This document shows positions 48,357 to 58,352 of a DNA stretch of 64,000 bases, one piece after another. The translations under genes were made by a program, and so were the position numbers. Position 1 is the stretch's first letter; every line of letters starts with the position of its first letter. The notes beneath the pieces are model-generated. The model ran no database searches, had not been told where the DNA came from, and saw nothing but the letters and a program-made list of their open reading frames with translations. The DNA is from CBDCAS01 sp965214015. Lineage in GTDB: Bacteria; Pseudomonadota; Gammaproteobacteria; Coxiellales; Coxiellaceae. The stretch covers positions 248,001 to 312,000 of the forward strand of contig CBDCAS010000021.1 in NCBI GenBank assembly GCA_965214015.1, given 5' to 3'.

Positions 48357-48522
48357 ACTTCACATCCATTTTGTCTGAATTTGAGCCATTGCAACCCAAA
48401 TAATAAGCTCTATCCATAGTTACTTAGTTCAACGCCTACTAACTAATTAGACTGCTGTTGATTTCTAAAGCGACGCTACTATGTTAGCATAACTTGCTCA
48501 AGATTATGCTAAGGAATTCACC

Positions 48523-49749
48523 ATGAAACAAAAAATGAACTGGTTTTTTCAAATAAGCCTCCCATGCCTATTATCATGGCTTGTTTTTACCTCAATGACT
48601 GCTTTTTCCAAGCCACCATTGCCTCTCTCCCATACATTATCCACCCACCAACTCTCAAACTCAGCACCATTGATAATCCCCTCACCGCCACACTTAAATG
48701 CTAAAGCCTATGTTCTTATGGACGCTAATTCAGGAGCCATTTTAGCGCAACACAACATGAATAAATTATTACCACCTGCTAGTCTCACAAAACTAATGAC
48801 ACTCTATGTCACCTCGCAAGCTCTGGCTCAAGGACAAATTCATTTAGACGATAAAGTGCGTATTAGTAAAAATGCCTGGTCGCGTCACGGCTCACGTATG
48901 TTTCTTAAAGAAGGCAGTTATGTGAGTATTCAAAAACTCATTGAAGGCATTATTGTTGCCTCTGGTAATGATGCCTGCGTTGCCATAGCTCAATATATAG
49001 GTGGTAGTGAGAATAGTTTTGCACAGCTAATGAATCGAACGGCACAACAACTTGGTATGAAAAATAGCTACTTCACTGATTCTACCGGCTTACCACGCCC
49101 CAATCATCATTCAACAGCCTATGATCTAGCACTATTAACACGAGCACTGATTGACTATTTCCCACAATACTATGGCTGGTATCAACAAAAATGGATCAAA
49201 TACAATAAAATCAAACAACCCAATCGCAATCGCCTATTATGGCGTGATCCTTCCGTTGATGGGCTCAAAACAGGGCATACTGACGCTGCAGGGTATTGTC
49301 TGATTTCCTCTGCACAACGCCATGGTATGCGTTTGATTTCTGTGGTTATGGGAGCACCTTCTGATGCAGCACGTTTTAATGATTCCCAATCTCTATTAAA
49401 TTGGGGTTATCGCTACTACCACACCTACTCTCTATTCAAAGCCCACGTTCCCTTAATAAAAGCGAGAGTCTACTTTGCACAACACAAAAATATGGCATTT
49501 GGATTAGAACATACTCTTTATGTCACTATAGCACCTAGTCAATATCCATTAATTAAAACAACAATAAAACAATTTGCACCATTACAAGCTCCTATCACTA
49601 AGGGACATGTTTACGGTTCACTTAAAGTGGATTTAAAAGACCATACGATAGTGACCCTGCCACTCATCGCTTTGGATAATGATGCTCGTGCTGGCTGGTT
49701 CTCTCGTAGTATCGATCACATTACATTATTTTTTAAAAAGATATTCTAA
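48523..49749 (+). CDS. dacC: D-alanyl-D-alanine carboxypeptidase (PBP5/6 family)
   Basis: 408 residues with a signal peptide (SLPCLLSWLVFTSMTAFSK). Active-site motifs: SLTKLMT (SxxK), SGNDACV (SxN) and LKTGHTDAAGYC (KTG). The C-terminal beta domain and amphipathic membrane anchor (SIDHITLFFKKIF) are present. It trims the terminal D-Ala from peptidoglycan in the periplasm. Order with dat, ybeD, lipB, lipA matches Legionella; dacA versus dacC naming is arbitrary. Confidence 0.92.
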   Translation: MKQKMNWFFQISLPCLLSWLVFTSMTAFSKPPLPLSHTLSTHQLSNSAPLIIPSPPHLNAKAYVLMDANSGAILAQHNMNKLLPPASLTKLMTLYVTSQALAQGQIHLDDKVRISKNAWSRHGSRMFLKEGSYVSIQKLIEGIIVASGNDACVAIAQYIGGSENSFAQLMNRTAQQLGMKNSYFTDSTGLPRPNHHSTAYDLALLTRALIDYFPQYYGWYQQKWIKYNKIKQPNRNRLLWRDPSVDGLKTGHTDAAGYCLISSAQRHGMRLISVVMGAPSDAARFNDSQSLLNWGYRYYHTYSLFKAHVPLIKARVYFAQHKNMAFGLEHTLYVTIAPSQYPLIKTTIKQFAPLQAPITKGHVYGSLKVDLKDHTIVTLPLIALDNDARAGWFSRSIDHITLFFKKIF

Positions 49750-49761
49750 ACTTGATTACCT

Positions 49762-50613
49762 ATGTCAATTATTTATTTAAATGGACACTTCCTCCCGCAA
49801 GAAAAAGCCACTGTATCTATTATGGATCGAGGGTTTCTTTTTGGCGATGGTGTCTATGAAGTCATTCCTGTTTATGATCGTCATATAATGGGTGTACAAG
49901 CCCATTTAGATCGCCTCAAAGACAGTTTAAATACAATTCATATGCCACCTCCCTTAACAGATACTAAATGGAAAACAATTTTTAAAACACTATTGGAAAA
50001 AAATAATCATACTCATGGTACTCAAAGTATCTATTTGCAAGTAACTCGCGGAGCACAAACAACACGCCAGCACGCGCTACCAGAGACTTGCAACCCTACA
50101 GTAGTTGCGTTTCTAGTAGAACCTAAACCCTATTCACTGCCAACTTTAAATAAAGGATTCTCTGCTATTACACTGGAGGATACACGAGCTCGTAATTGCC
50201 ACATTAAAGCGATTACATTGTTACCCAATATATTACTCAATGAAACAGCGCGCCGTGCTGGTGCTGCTGAAGCGATTCTTATACGTGATGGCAAAGTCAC
50301 CGAAGGAATACACAGTAATGTATTTATTGTTTATAATCAGCAGTTGCTCACTCCTCCCTTAAGTACTCATGTTATTGGTGGAGTAACACGCGAGCTCATT
50401 ATTGCACTTGCGAAACAACATAATATTCCCTTTAAAGAACACACCATTACAGAAGCTATGCTCAACAAAGGAAGTGAAATTTGGATGACAGGTTCGACAA
50501 AAGAAATCTTACCAATTACCCAACTCAATGGCCAAGCGGTTGGTAGAGGCCTGATCGGTCCTTTATGGAAAAAAATGATCGATTACTATCAAGGCTATAA
50601 AGCGGCTTTATAG
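49762..50613 (+). CDS. dat: D-amino-acid transaminase (class IV PLP)
   Basis: 283 residues of the class IV aminotransferase fold. Landmarks: MDRGFLFGDGVYEVIPVY, the PLP lysine in RNCHIKAITLLPNILLNETA, EAILIRDGKVTEGIHSNVFIV, GVTRELIIALAKQ. It should make D-Glu or D-Ala for the cell wall, which fits its position after the carboxypeptidase. A branched-chain transaminase cannot be excluded but is less likely by length and motifs. Confidence 0.88.
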   Translation: MSIIYLNGHFLPQEKATVSIMDRGFLFGDGVYEVIPVYDRHIMGVQAHLDRLKDSLNTIHMPPPLTDTKWKTIFKTLLEKNNHTHGTQSIYLQVTRGAQTTRQHALPETCNPTVVAFLVEPKPYSLPTLNKGFSAITLEDTRARNCHIKAITLLPNILLNETARRAGAAEAILIRDGKVTEGIHSNVFIVYNQQLLTPPLSTHVIGGVTRELIIALAKQHNIPFKEHTITEAMLNKGSEIWMTGSTKEILPITQLNGQAVGRGLIGPLWKKMIDYYQGYKAAL

Positions 50614-50621
50614 GAAAATAG

Positions 50622-50894
50622 ATGGCTACTGGTAAAAAAGATTCCCTCATCCAGTTTCCATGCGACTTTATGATTAAGGTCATTGGAAAATTAAACAGTA
50701 CGTTTGAGGAGCTTGTTATTAACATTGTATTGCGCCATTATCCTGACACCGACTTATTAAAAATGACCAAACGCCCTAGCCGCGATCATCATTTTGTCAC
50801 TATTACTTTGACTGTACCTGCTAAAAATAAAGCGGAACTAGATGCCTTATATCAAGAATTATCCAACACTAAATCCGTATTATTTGTCCTGTGA
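50622..50894 (+). CDS. ybeD: YbeD family protein (DUF493)
   Basis: 90 residues of the DUF493 ferredoxin-like fold: LIQFPCDFMIKVIGKLNSTFEE and SRDHHFVTITLTVPAKNKAELDALYQEL. Its biochemical role is not known; it lies between dac and lipB as in many gammaproteobacteria. 8 bases after dat. Confidence 0.9.
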   Translation: MATGKKDSLIQFPCDFMIKVIGKLNSTFEELVINIVLRHYPDTDLLKMTKRPSRDHHFVTITLTVPAKNKAELDALYQELSNTKSVLFVL

Positions 50895-50941
50895 TCTGAT
50901 AAAATGCCAATTATTGGACTGAAGCTAATATAAGTAATCGA

Positions 50942-51640
50942 ATGAAGCAGCTTATTATTCAACAATTTACTAAACTCATGGGTTATCGAGCCACTTGGAA
51001 AGCCATGCAGCATTTTACTGATTGTCGTGATGAAACTACCTCTGATCAACTGTGGCTACTAGAACATCCACCCGTTTTTACTCAAGGCCAAGCAGGTAAA
51101 GCAGAACATATTTTAAACCCTCAACATATTCCTATTGAACAAAGCGATCGAGGTGGGCAGGTTACTTATCATGGCCCTGGACAGCTCATCGCCTATACTC
51201 TTTTTGACATTCATCGGCTTAAAATAAACACACGATTTCTAGTCAGGACACTAGAAAACGTTATTATCGATTGCTTAAAAGGATTGAAAATTCATTCAGA
51301 GGCACGTGAAGACGCACCTGGTATTTATATTGATCAAGCAAAAATCGCTTCTATTGGATTGCGAGTCCGCCGTGGCTATGCCTACCATGGCATTGCTTTT
51401 AATATTGATATGGATTTAACGCCTTTCTCTTATATCAACCCATGTGGTTATCATGGACTGCCTATGACCCAAGTTAAGGACTTAGTACCCAAGGTCTGCT
51501 TAAGCAGTATTCAACAGCAAATCATCCCCTACTTTATACATCATTTTGGGTATAATCAGTTTACACTTTTAAATCGATCTCACTTAGGTAATTTAATGAA
51601 CTATAGAGAAAAAAACTACAAAGAACAGAGGATTCTATGA
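50942..51640 (+). CDS. lipB: octanoyltransferase LipB
   Basis: 232 residues. RGGQVTYHGPGQLIAY and the catalytic Cys in SYINPCGYHGLPMTQ are conserved. It moves octanoyl from acyl carrier protein to lipoyl domains. The tail after LKNL is longer than usual, with LLNRSHLGNLMNYREKNYKEQ. It overlaps lipA by 4 bases. Confidence 0.95.
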   Translation: MKQLIIQQFTKLMGYRATWKAMQHFTDCRDETTSDQLWLLEHPPVFTQGQAGKAEHILNPQHIPIEQSDRGGQVTYHGPGQLIAYTLFDIHRLKINTRFLVRTLENVIIDCLKGLKIHSEAREDAPGIYIDQAKIASIGLRVRRGYAYHGIAFNIDMDLTPFSYINPCGYHGLPMTQVKDLVPKVCLSSIQQQIIPYFIHHFGYNQFTLLNRSHLGNLMNYREKNYKEQRIL

Positions 51641-52587
51641 GCACACCCTATAACCCCCTCAAAAAAGCCCTCGGTAAAGAAAAGTTATCACGCATTCCCA
51701 TTAAAATCGAAACAACCACTGAGAGGTTACGAAAACCTGATTGGATTCGCATTAAGTTACCTACTAATAATAAGGTACAAAAACTTAAAGGCTTACTACG
51801 AGATCATCGACTAGTCACCGTTTGTGAAGAAGCCTCCTGCCCAAACTTAAACGAATGTTTTAGCCATGGCATTGCCACTTTTATGATTATGGGAGATAAA
51901 TGCACTCGTCGTTGTACATTCTGTGATGTAGGCCATGGCCGACCTGATCCACTTGATCCTGATGAACCACAACGCTTGGCCGACACCATAGACCAAATGG
52001 GGTTACAATTTGTTGTTATTACCTCTGTTGACCGCGATGATTTGCGCGATGGTGGTGCAAAACACTTTACAGATTGCATACTTGCTGCACGCCGCCAAGT
52101 ATCCAACCTTAAAATTGAAATATTGGTCCCTGATTTTCGAGGTCGCATGGAAAAAGCCTTGAATGCTCTAGAAAAAGGACTGCCTGATGTCTTTAACCAC
52201 AATGTTGAAACCATCCCTCGTCTATATAAAGCAATTCGACCTGGATCCGATTATTCATGGTCATTAACATTATTAAAAGAATTTAAATCACGATTTCCAG
52301 GCATTCCTACAAAATCAGGCTTGATGGTAGGGTTGGGTGAAACGAAAGAAGAGATTATTGAAGTGATGCAAGCAATGCGAGCTCATGCTGTGGACATGTT
52401 GACTATTGGTCAATATCTACAGCCAAGCTCTTATCATGCTCCTGTCCTACGCTATGTGACTCCTGATGAGTTTAACGAGTATACTACGATTGGAAAAGCA
52501 ATGGGTTTTAGCAGTATTGCTAGCGGCCCTTTAGTACGCTCTTCCTATCATGCTGATAAACAAGCTGCTGGAGAGCAGATTAACTAA
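51637..52587 (+). CDS. lipA: lipoyl synthase LipA
   Basis: 316 residues of a radical-SAM enzyme. Auxiliary cluster motif CEEASCPNLNEC, radical-SAM motif CTRRCTFC and the C-terminal RSSYHA are all present. It inserts sulfur into octanoyl groups to form lipoyl. Its cluster supply could come from the SUF system at the start of the window. Confidence 0.97.
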   Translation: MSTPYNPLKKALGKEKLSRIPIKIETTTERLRKPDWIRIKLPTNNKVQKLKGLLRDHRLVTVCEEASCPNLNECFSHGIATFMIMGDKCTRRCTFCDVGHGRPDPLDPDEPQRLADTIDQMGLQFVVITSVDRDDLRDGGAKHFTDCILAARRQVSNLKIEILVPDFRGRMEKALNALEKGLPDVFNHNVETIPRLYKAIRPGSDYSWSLTLLKEFKSRFPGIPTKSGLMVGLGETKEEIIEVMQAMRAHAVDMLTIGQYLQPSSYHAPVLRYVTPDEFNEYTTIGKAMGFSSIASGPLVRSSYHADKQAAGEQIN

Positions 52588-52598
52588 CGGATGTAGGC

Positions 52599-54656
52599 AT
52601 GCTCCACTACTTTCAACCTCTAATTGATTTTATCCATCAAAAACCAAACACTGGCCTACTCATTACATTTCTCATAGCACTGGCTGAATCCTTGCCTTTA
52701 GTCGGCACGATTATCCCAGGTTCAGTGACGATGACTGCTATTGGTGTTCTTGTAGGAACCGGTATACTCCCAGGCTTTAGTACACTGGCCTGGGCCTCTT
52801 TGGGGGCCATGATCGGTGATATCATCGGTTTTAGCAGTGGTTATTGGTTTGCTCACCATATTCGTCATATTTGGCCATTTAAAAAATACCCCCATTGGCT
52901 AGAACACAGTGAACAGTTTTTTAAAAAACACGGTGGAAAAAGTATTATCATTGGTCGTTTTATTGGGCCAGCACGCAGTACTGTTCCGCTAGTTGCTGGT
53001 TTATTAAAAATGACCTGGCCTCGTTTCATTATGGCAGCGACTCCATCTGCTATCCTGTGGGCTATTCTTTATATGATGCCAGGCATTTTAATTGGCGCAT
53101 TGGCGGTAGAGCTCCCTGCTTACATTGCTACTGAGTTTCTTTTAACCGGTGTTGCCATTATCATTATACTTTGGCTAATTTTTTGGGCGATACAGTATTT
53201 TTTCAGTCAATTAGCCCACCTTATTAATACCTGGATTGACCGGCTGTGGGATACCCTCATTCAATATAAACCATCACGTCCATTAATTCGTGCCATTGCC
53301 GTTGCGGGAAAACCAAGAGATCATTATCAATTAACACTTCTAATACTTGCTTTATTAACCTCACTACTTTTTGCTTTTCTCTTCTACTGTGTCGTTACAG
53401 GCAGTGGGATCATCGCGATCAATCAAGCTTGTTTTTACTTAATTCAAAGTCTACGCACCCAAGCTTTGAATTCATTTTTTACCTCCATTACTTTATTTGC
53501 TAACAGCTTGGCTATTTTCATTGCAGGCCTACTGGTGAGCCTTGGTTTAATGATAGCACGACAAAGACGTGCTGCTATTTATATATTTGTACTCGATGTT
53601 TTCATGCTCTGTGCCATTGAATTATTTAAATGGATCTATCAATCTCCTCGACCTGAAGGATTTCAATATGTGGCCTCTAGTTCTTCTTTCCCCAGTGGCC
53701 ATACAGGAATGAGTTTAGTGATTTTTGGCGTACTGGCTTATTTTTCGGGGAAACTTATCAAGCCCTCTTTTAAGTGGATTCCTTATACTCTAGCAAGCCT
53801 AGCTGTCTTATTAGTTGCCAGTTCACGTTTATATTTAGGCGCCCATTGGCTTACTGATATTTTGGGCAGTATTGCACTAGGATTTACTGTATTATTCGCT
53901 GTAATAATACAGTATCGTCGTCGCGCCAAAAAACAATTTCAAACCATTAATAAAATATATTGGCTTATGCTCATTCTCTTGAGTCTTTCTTTACCTGGAG
54001 CACTGTGGATCTATAAAGAGTACCACTCTGCTATTAAGTGCTATCAGCCTACCTTCCCTACAGTAACAACTACCTCAAAGCAATGGTGGCAAAATCCGAC
54101 CCGTTATCTACCCTCTTATCGTTTCAATCGGTTTGGTGAACCCATTCAACCCTTTAACTTAGCTTGGGTTGACTCACTGTCACACATTCAAGCGAGTTTA
54201 GAGCATAGCGGCTGGAGTGCTATAGTACCTAAATATTCTATCAAAGGCACTCTAAAACGTTTTTTTAAACAGTCAGATCATCCTCTACCACTTTTACCCT
54301 GGCTCTATCATCATCAACCACCGAGTTTGATTCTAATAAAATCTGGTTCAAATAAAAAAGAGAGTATTGAAATTCGTCTATGGCAAGCAGCAACTCTATT
54401 AAAAGATCAAAAACAAGCTCTTTGGATTGGCACTATTAATTATTATATTACACCACCTAAGAAAATAAGATTATCACGCTTTCAAAGTGTCACATTAGAG
54501 AAAAGTGGTGGCATCCAATCATTACATTCTGATTTAAAAAAACTCCAAGAGTATCAATATAAATTAATACAAATATCACCTAAATCACAACCTGAAAAAG
54601 TAAAAGCATTAGACTGGGATGGTGATGTGATCATCATTCGCAGGAAAAAAGGATGA
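52599..54656 (+). CDS. DedA-PAP2-LssY fusion membrane protein
   Basis: 685 residues in three parts. 1-200: DedA (SNARE-associated) domain with GFSSGYWFAHH and IGRFIGPARSTVPLVAG. 220-440: a PAP2 phosphatase with KWIYQSPRPEGF, SFPSGHTGMS and SRLYLGAHWLTDILGS, all catalytic boxes intact. 460-685: an LssY-type soluble C-terminus. Legionella has similar proteins. It probably dephosphorylates or flips lipid phosphates such as undecaprenyl or phosphatidate in the inner membrane. It overlaps the transporter gene by 4 bases. Confidence 0.88.
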   Translation: MLHYFQPLIDFIHQKPNTGLLITFLIALAESLPLVGTIIPGSVTMTAIGVLVGTGILPGFSTLAWASLGAMIGDIIGFSSGYWFAHHIRHIWPFKKYPHWLEHSEQFFKKHGGKSIIIGRFIGPARSTVPLVAGLLKMTWPRFIMAATPSAILWAILYMMPGILIGALAVELPAYIATEFLLTGVAIIIILWLIFWAIQYFFSQLAHLINTWIDRLWDTLIQYKPSRPLIRAIAVAGKPRDHYQLTLLILALLTSLLFAFLFYCVVTGSGIIAINQACFYLIQSLRTQALNSFFTSITLFANSLAIFIAGLLVSLGLMIARQRRAAIYIFVLDVFMLCAIELFKWIYQSPRPEGFQYVASSSSFPSGHTGMSLVIFGVLAYFSGKLIKPSFKWIPYTLASLAVLLVASSRLYLGAHWLTDILGSIALGFTVLFAVIIQYRRRAKKQFQTINKIYWLMLILLSLSLPGALWIYKEYHSAIKCYQPTFPTVTTTSKQWWQNPTRYLPSYRFNRFGEPIQPFNLAWVDSLSHIQASLEHSGWSAIVPKYSIKGTLKRFFKQSDHPLPLLPWLYHHQPPSLILIKSGSNKKESIEIRLWQAATLLKDQKQALWIGTINYYITPPKKIRLSRFQSVTLEKSGGIQSLHSDLKKLQEYQYKLIQISPKSQPEKVKALDWDGDVIIIRRKKG

Positions 54657-55837
54657 GACAGACTGCTCTTTTTTTTATTTTTTTATTTCTACTCTCTTGT
54701 TTAGGTCAAATGGCTTCAGATCTCTACCTTGCTACATTACCCACTTTGCAGAAAACTTTTCATACTTCTGTCTCCATGATTCAAATGTCAGTGGCTTTAT
54801 TTATGTATGGCTTTGCTGCTTCTCACCTAATCTATGGACCGATTTCAGATGGAATTGGCCGCAAACGACCACTTATTATTGGCATGGTCATTGCTATTTT
54901 AGGCACAATACTCTGTGAATATGCCACTTCCATTACTTTTTTTCTCTCAGGCCGTCTACTTCAAGGCACAGGTGCCGGAGCAGCAGCTACCTTGTTCCGC
55001 TCTATACTACGTGACCTCTATAGCGGCAACCGTTTAGCAAAAATTAGCTCATTTATAGGGATCTCTCGCGTTTTTCTACTGGCTTCATCGCCTTTAATTG
55101 GTGGATACTTACTACATTGTTTTGGATGGCGTTCTTGTTTTTTCTTTCTATTGATCTATTCAGGAGGATGCTTTATAGGGACTCTATTTCTATTAAAAGA
55201 AACTCATCTAGATCGTAATGACCATTCTTTATACAGCATTGTTAAAAATACAATGACTCTACTCAAACATCCTCTATTTATGAGCTATTCTTTTTGTGCC
55301 ATGTTTACTTTTGGTGGCATTGTAGCTTGGCTAACCTCATTACCTATTATTTTACAAACCGTCATAGGACTTACTCCTGTGCAATTTGGCTGGATCTGTG
55401 CGATTACTGGCCTATTTTTTATTGTCGGTGGCTTTATTAATGCAATGGTAGTAGAACGCTTGGGTTTAGAATATATGATTAAAGTAGGATTGATCATCAT
55501 GTTATTAAGTGGGGTTGTTATGCTATGGTTTGGCTTACAAGGAACACTTTCCTTATTAGTGATTATGCTGCCTGTCATTACCTACATCACAGGATCTAGC
55601 ATTATTTTTGCGAATGCCTATGCAGGGGCATTTGACCCTTTTCCCAAAATGGCTGGGACAGCTGGTGCTATTTTTGGTTTTCTACAAATCCTTGGAGGAG
55701 CGCTGAGCAGCATGTTCATTTCATTATCACATTCTTATAATCAGATCCCATTAGCCACTACACTGATCATAAGTGCTTTAGCTGCCTTGCTTATTATCAC
55801 TATGGTTAGTGCAAAAGCACCTCAACCTGCTTTATAA
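54653..55837 (+). CDS. MFS transporter, Bcr/CflA type
   Basis: 394 residues and 12 membrane helices. Early motif DLYLATLPTLQKTFHTS and the loop 2-3 motif GPISDGIGRKRPLIIG are typical of Bcr/CflA drug exporters. It is coupled to the DedA-PAP2 gene and ends overlapping the convergent CDP-alcohol transferase by 16 bases. Substrate unknown. Confidence 0.9.
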   Translation: MRQTALFFIFLFLLSCLGQMASDLYLATLPTLQKTFHTSVSMIQMSVALFMYGFAASHLIYGPISDGIGRKRPLIIGMVIAILGTILCEYATSITFFLSGRLLQGTGAGAAATLFRSILRDLYSGNRLAKISSFIGISRVFLLASSPLIGGYLLHCFGWRSCFFFLLIYSGGCFIGTLFLLKETHLDRNDHSLYSIVKNTMTLLKHPLFMSYSFCAMFTFGGIVAWLTSLPIILQTVIGLTPVQFGWICAITGLFFIVGGFINAMVVERLGLEYMIKVGLIIMLLSGVVMLWFGLQGTLSLLVIMLPVITYITGSSIIFANAYAGAFDPFPKMAGTAGAIFGFLQILGGALSSMFISLSHSYNQIPLATTLIISALAALLIITMVSAKAPQPAL

Positions 55838-56523
55838 GATAATTCTTTTTTAACGAATCTAAACTGTAGCACGATAGTCACTGGCACTCCTATCGCATAA
55901 ACCCACAAAGCCAGCTTCATAAATAAACCCTTCTCAAGACTGAGTAAATCGATCCCATATAACCACAATGGGTTAGCGGTATAATGCGCTAGATTAAAAT
56001 GTGGGAAATAATAAGAACCTACCATCACCAAAGAAAACAATAACAACTCAGTGCCGCCAGAACATCGACTAAGATAGAGCCGCTTGGTATGGCATTGAAC
56101 AAGAAATACCAATGTTGCTGCTGTGACACGCAATAACAATATATAAATATAAATCGTATGGGCTAAATCAAATTTAATCACAAACACTGTCAACATAAAG
56201 ACAAAATAAATATTATCTAAGGCATGATCTAAGAAAGCACCAAATTCTGAGCTTTGTTGAGTTCTACGAGCATGAATACCATCGAGTGCATCTAGCAAAT
56301 ACCATAGGAAATTAAACACTAACCAGTATAAATAAGCCGCTGGAGTTTGGATTTTATATAATAAAAAGGTACCTATTAAAGCGGCTATAAACCCAGCAAA
56401 AGTAATCTGATTGGGTCGAATTGAAGAAGGAATAAGAGGTGCACATTTACCCAGTAAAAAATAAGTAAGGCGATAGACGAGATCTTTATAATCACTAGAA
56501 ATTAATTTATTATCAGTTTTCAT
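55822..56523 (-). CDS. CDP-alcohol phosphatidyltransferase, likely phosphonolipid synthase
   Basis: 233 residues, about six membrane helices. The catalytic D-x2-D-G-x2-A-R-x8-G-x3-D-x3-D box reads DALDGIHARRTQQSSEFGAFLDHALD. The family joins a CDP-activated group to an alcohol in a membrane. As the last gene of the phosphonate operon it would move phosphono-alcohol or AEP from its CMP form onto diacylglycerol, as choline/ethanolamine phosphotransferases do. The chemistry is well supported; the substrate is inferred from context. Confidence 0.85.
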   Translation of the reverse strand: MKTDNKLISSDYKDLVYRLTYFLLGKCAPLIPSSIRPNQITFAGFIAALIGTFLLYKIQTPAAYLYWLVFNFLWYLLDALDGIHARRTQQSSEFGAFLDHALDNIYFVFMLTVFVIKFDLAHTIYIYILLLRVTAATLVFLVQCHTKRLYLSRCSGGTELLLFSLVMVGSYYFPHFNLAHYTANPLWLYGIDLLSLEKGLFMKLALWVYAIGVPVTIVLQFRFVKKELSYKAG

Positions 56524-56541
56524 AATTGATTTTCTTACTAC

Positions 56542-57627
56542 TTATAGATTTTTATAAGAGGCTAGTGCTTCTAGGAAAGCTTCAATATCAGTTTTCTGCA
56601 AATTGCCAATACAAGCTAGGCGAAAAGTGCGATCCATAGCTAACTTTTTAGGGTAAATGGTATAACCTTGCTCATACAGATAATCATGCAATGAATTAAA
56701 ATCATAATCTTGTTCCTCTGGAAAACGCACTGTTGCTAAAAGTTGAGACTCATGCGATGGTGGTGTAATGATACTAAAACCTAAAGATTTTAATCCTTTG
56801 ACTAGTAATGAATAATTATCATGATAACGTTTTATACGAGCGCTTAGAGTTTCTTTAAAAAATTCATCAAGTGCTTGTCTTAGCGCATAGGCAACTTGTA
56901 TTGCAGGGGTAAAGGGCATTTCCCCTAAGCTTTCCAAGGACTGATATTGCTGATGTAAATCAAAATAATAAGAGCGTGCCTGGCCCCAAGTGGCTAATAA
57001 ATGGTCTTTATTTGCAATCACAAATGACAAGCCAGGTAGGCCATGCAAACATTTATTAGAGCTTGCCAGAATAAAATCAATATGATCTTGATAGACATCG
57101 ATTTCTACACCTGCAAAACTCGACATAGCATCCACAATAAAACCACGTTGCCAGCGATCACATAAAGCACCTACCGCACGTAATGGATTTAAGATACCAC
57201 TAGAGGTCTCATGATGCACCATAGCTAAATAAGCAATATGAGGGTCTATTTTAAACTGAGACTCAATCACATCAAGTGAAATAGTTTGATCATAGGCAAA
57301 AGTAAGATCCACTACATCAATACCATAACGTCTTGCAATATCGACAATACGTTGACCATAAGCACCGTTATTAATAACAGCCAATTTTTTACCCGGCGGT
57401 ATTACTGAACTAATACACGCTTCAATGGCACCAGTACCTGAGGCAGTAAACAAAATACTCGTATAATCAGATCGTGCATTCACTACTTTTAATAGATCAT
57501 ACCGAATACCGCGCAGTAAATCAGTAAACTCTCGCTCACGATGACAAATATCGGGAACACATTGTGCTTGCTTAACAGTCTCAGTGGTAGTAACAGGACC
57601 TGGATTTAATAAAATAGGGCGTTTCAT
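56542..57627 (-). CDS. phnW: 2-aminoethylphosphonate transaminase
   Basis: 361 residues, class V aminotransferase. LLNPGPVTTTETVKQA opens the protein, the PLP lysine is in ASSNKCLHGLPGLSF and SGTGAIEACISS binds the cofactor. In this operon it should run in the synthetic direction, from phosphonoacetaldehyde to AEP. It shares one base with the cytidylyltransferase upstream. The PhnW/AEPT group is clear; direction is inference. Confidence 0.9.
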   Translation of the reverse strand: MKRPILLNPGPVTTTETVKQAQCVPDICHREREFTDLLRGIRYDLLKVVNARSDYTSILFTASGTGAIEACISSVIPPGKKLAVINNGAYGQRIVDIARRYGIDVVDLTFAYDQTISLDVIESQFKIDPHIAYLAMVHHETSSGILNPLRAVGALCDRWQRGFIVDAMSSFAGVEIDVYQDHIDFILASSNKCLHGLPGLSFVIANKDHLLATWGQARSYYFDLHQQYQSLESLGEMPFTPAIQVAYALRQALDEFFKETLSARIKRYHDNYSLLVKGLKSLGFSIITPPSHESQLLATVRFPEEQDYDFNSLHDYLYEQGYTIYPKKLAMDRTFRLACIGNLQKTDIEAFLEALASYKNL

Positions 57628-58352
57628 CAGGATTTTTCCAAATAAAGTTGTCCATAGAGTTTTTTTGCTTTTTCAAAATGAAATTGATTATCAATCTCGC
57701 ACCATAATAAATTAGAGACCTTTAAACAATCAATCGATCTCTGCCTGGCAAGCGCTACCAAACCATCTTCTTCATAATGGCCTGATTGTAATAACTGTGT
57801 ATCCTTATCTAAAATAGAAATCAATTGATGAAAATCACTAAGAGTTAATTTACTAATACCTACAAACTCCCCCAGTATCTGTGACTTATTTAAACAATCT
57901 CTCTGCTTACTCATATTGATCAGTTGATGATGATGTGCTTGCACATAGACCTCATCGCCCGAATCAGTGAGATTACTTAATAAAATGACATTAGGTGAGC
58001 TTGTTGCTAGAATTTTCTCAATGGCACGTGGCTCATATAACAAGTCAGATTCCAATATTAAAAAATCTTCTCTCAATGCTTCTTTTGCACAATATAAAGA
58101 ATACAAACTGCCTCTACAATGATAATGTGGATTAAATAAGGTACTAATTCCTAATACCTCTTGTGCTAATTGATTATAAAAATTAGCAGCATATCCTGTA
58201 ACAATCAGAATTTCTTCAATACCTTGCTGTTTTAATATATCAATCGATTTTACGATGATAGGCTCTTCACCTAAGCAAATAAAGCCTTTTGGCATCCCAT
58301 AAGATTGACCAAAACGAGACCCTAAACCGGCAGCGAGAATTACAGCTTGCAT
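57627..58352 (-). CDS. pntC: phosphonate cytidylyltransferase (PntC-like)
   Basis: 241 residues of the LicC-like nucleotidyltransferase fold. Motifs: VILAAGLGSRFGQSYGMPKGF, NPHYHCRGSLYSLYCAKEAL, LILESDLLYEP and GEFVGISKL, with EIDN near the end. It should activate AEP as CMP-AEP. It overlaps the decarboxylase upstream by 13 bases. Standalone PntC-like enzymes are known in phosphonate operons, where AEP transaminase is sometimes fused to them. Confidence 0.85.
   Translation of the reverse strand: MQAVILAAGLGSRFGQSYGMPKGFICLGEEPIIVKSIDILKQQGIEEILIVTGYAANFYNQLAQEVLGISTLFNPHYHCRGSLYSLYCAKEALREDFLILESDLLYEPRAIEKILATSSPNVILLSNLTDSGDEVYVQAHHHQLINMSKQRDCLNKSQILGEFVGISKLTLSDFHQLISILDKDTQLLQSGHYEEDGLVALARQRSIDCLKVSNLLWCEIDNQFHFEKAKKLYGQLYLEKS

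Noticed and set aside
57627..58352. IspD or GlmU-type nucleotidyltransferase
   Set aside because: Length, the ESDLLYE motif and position inside the phosphonate operon fit LicC/PntC-like enzymes instead.
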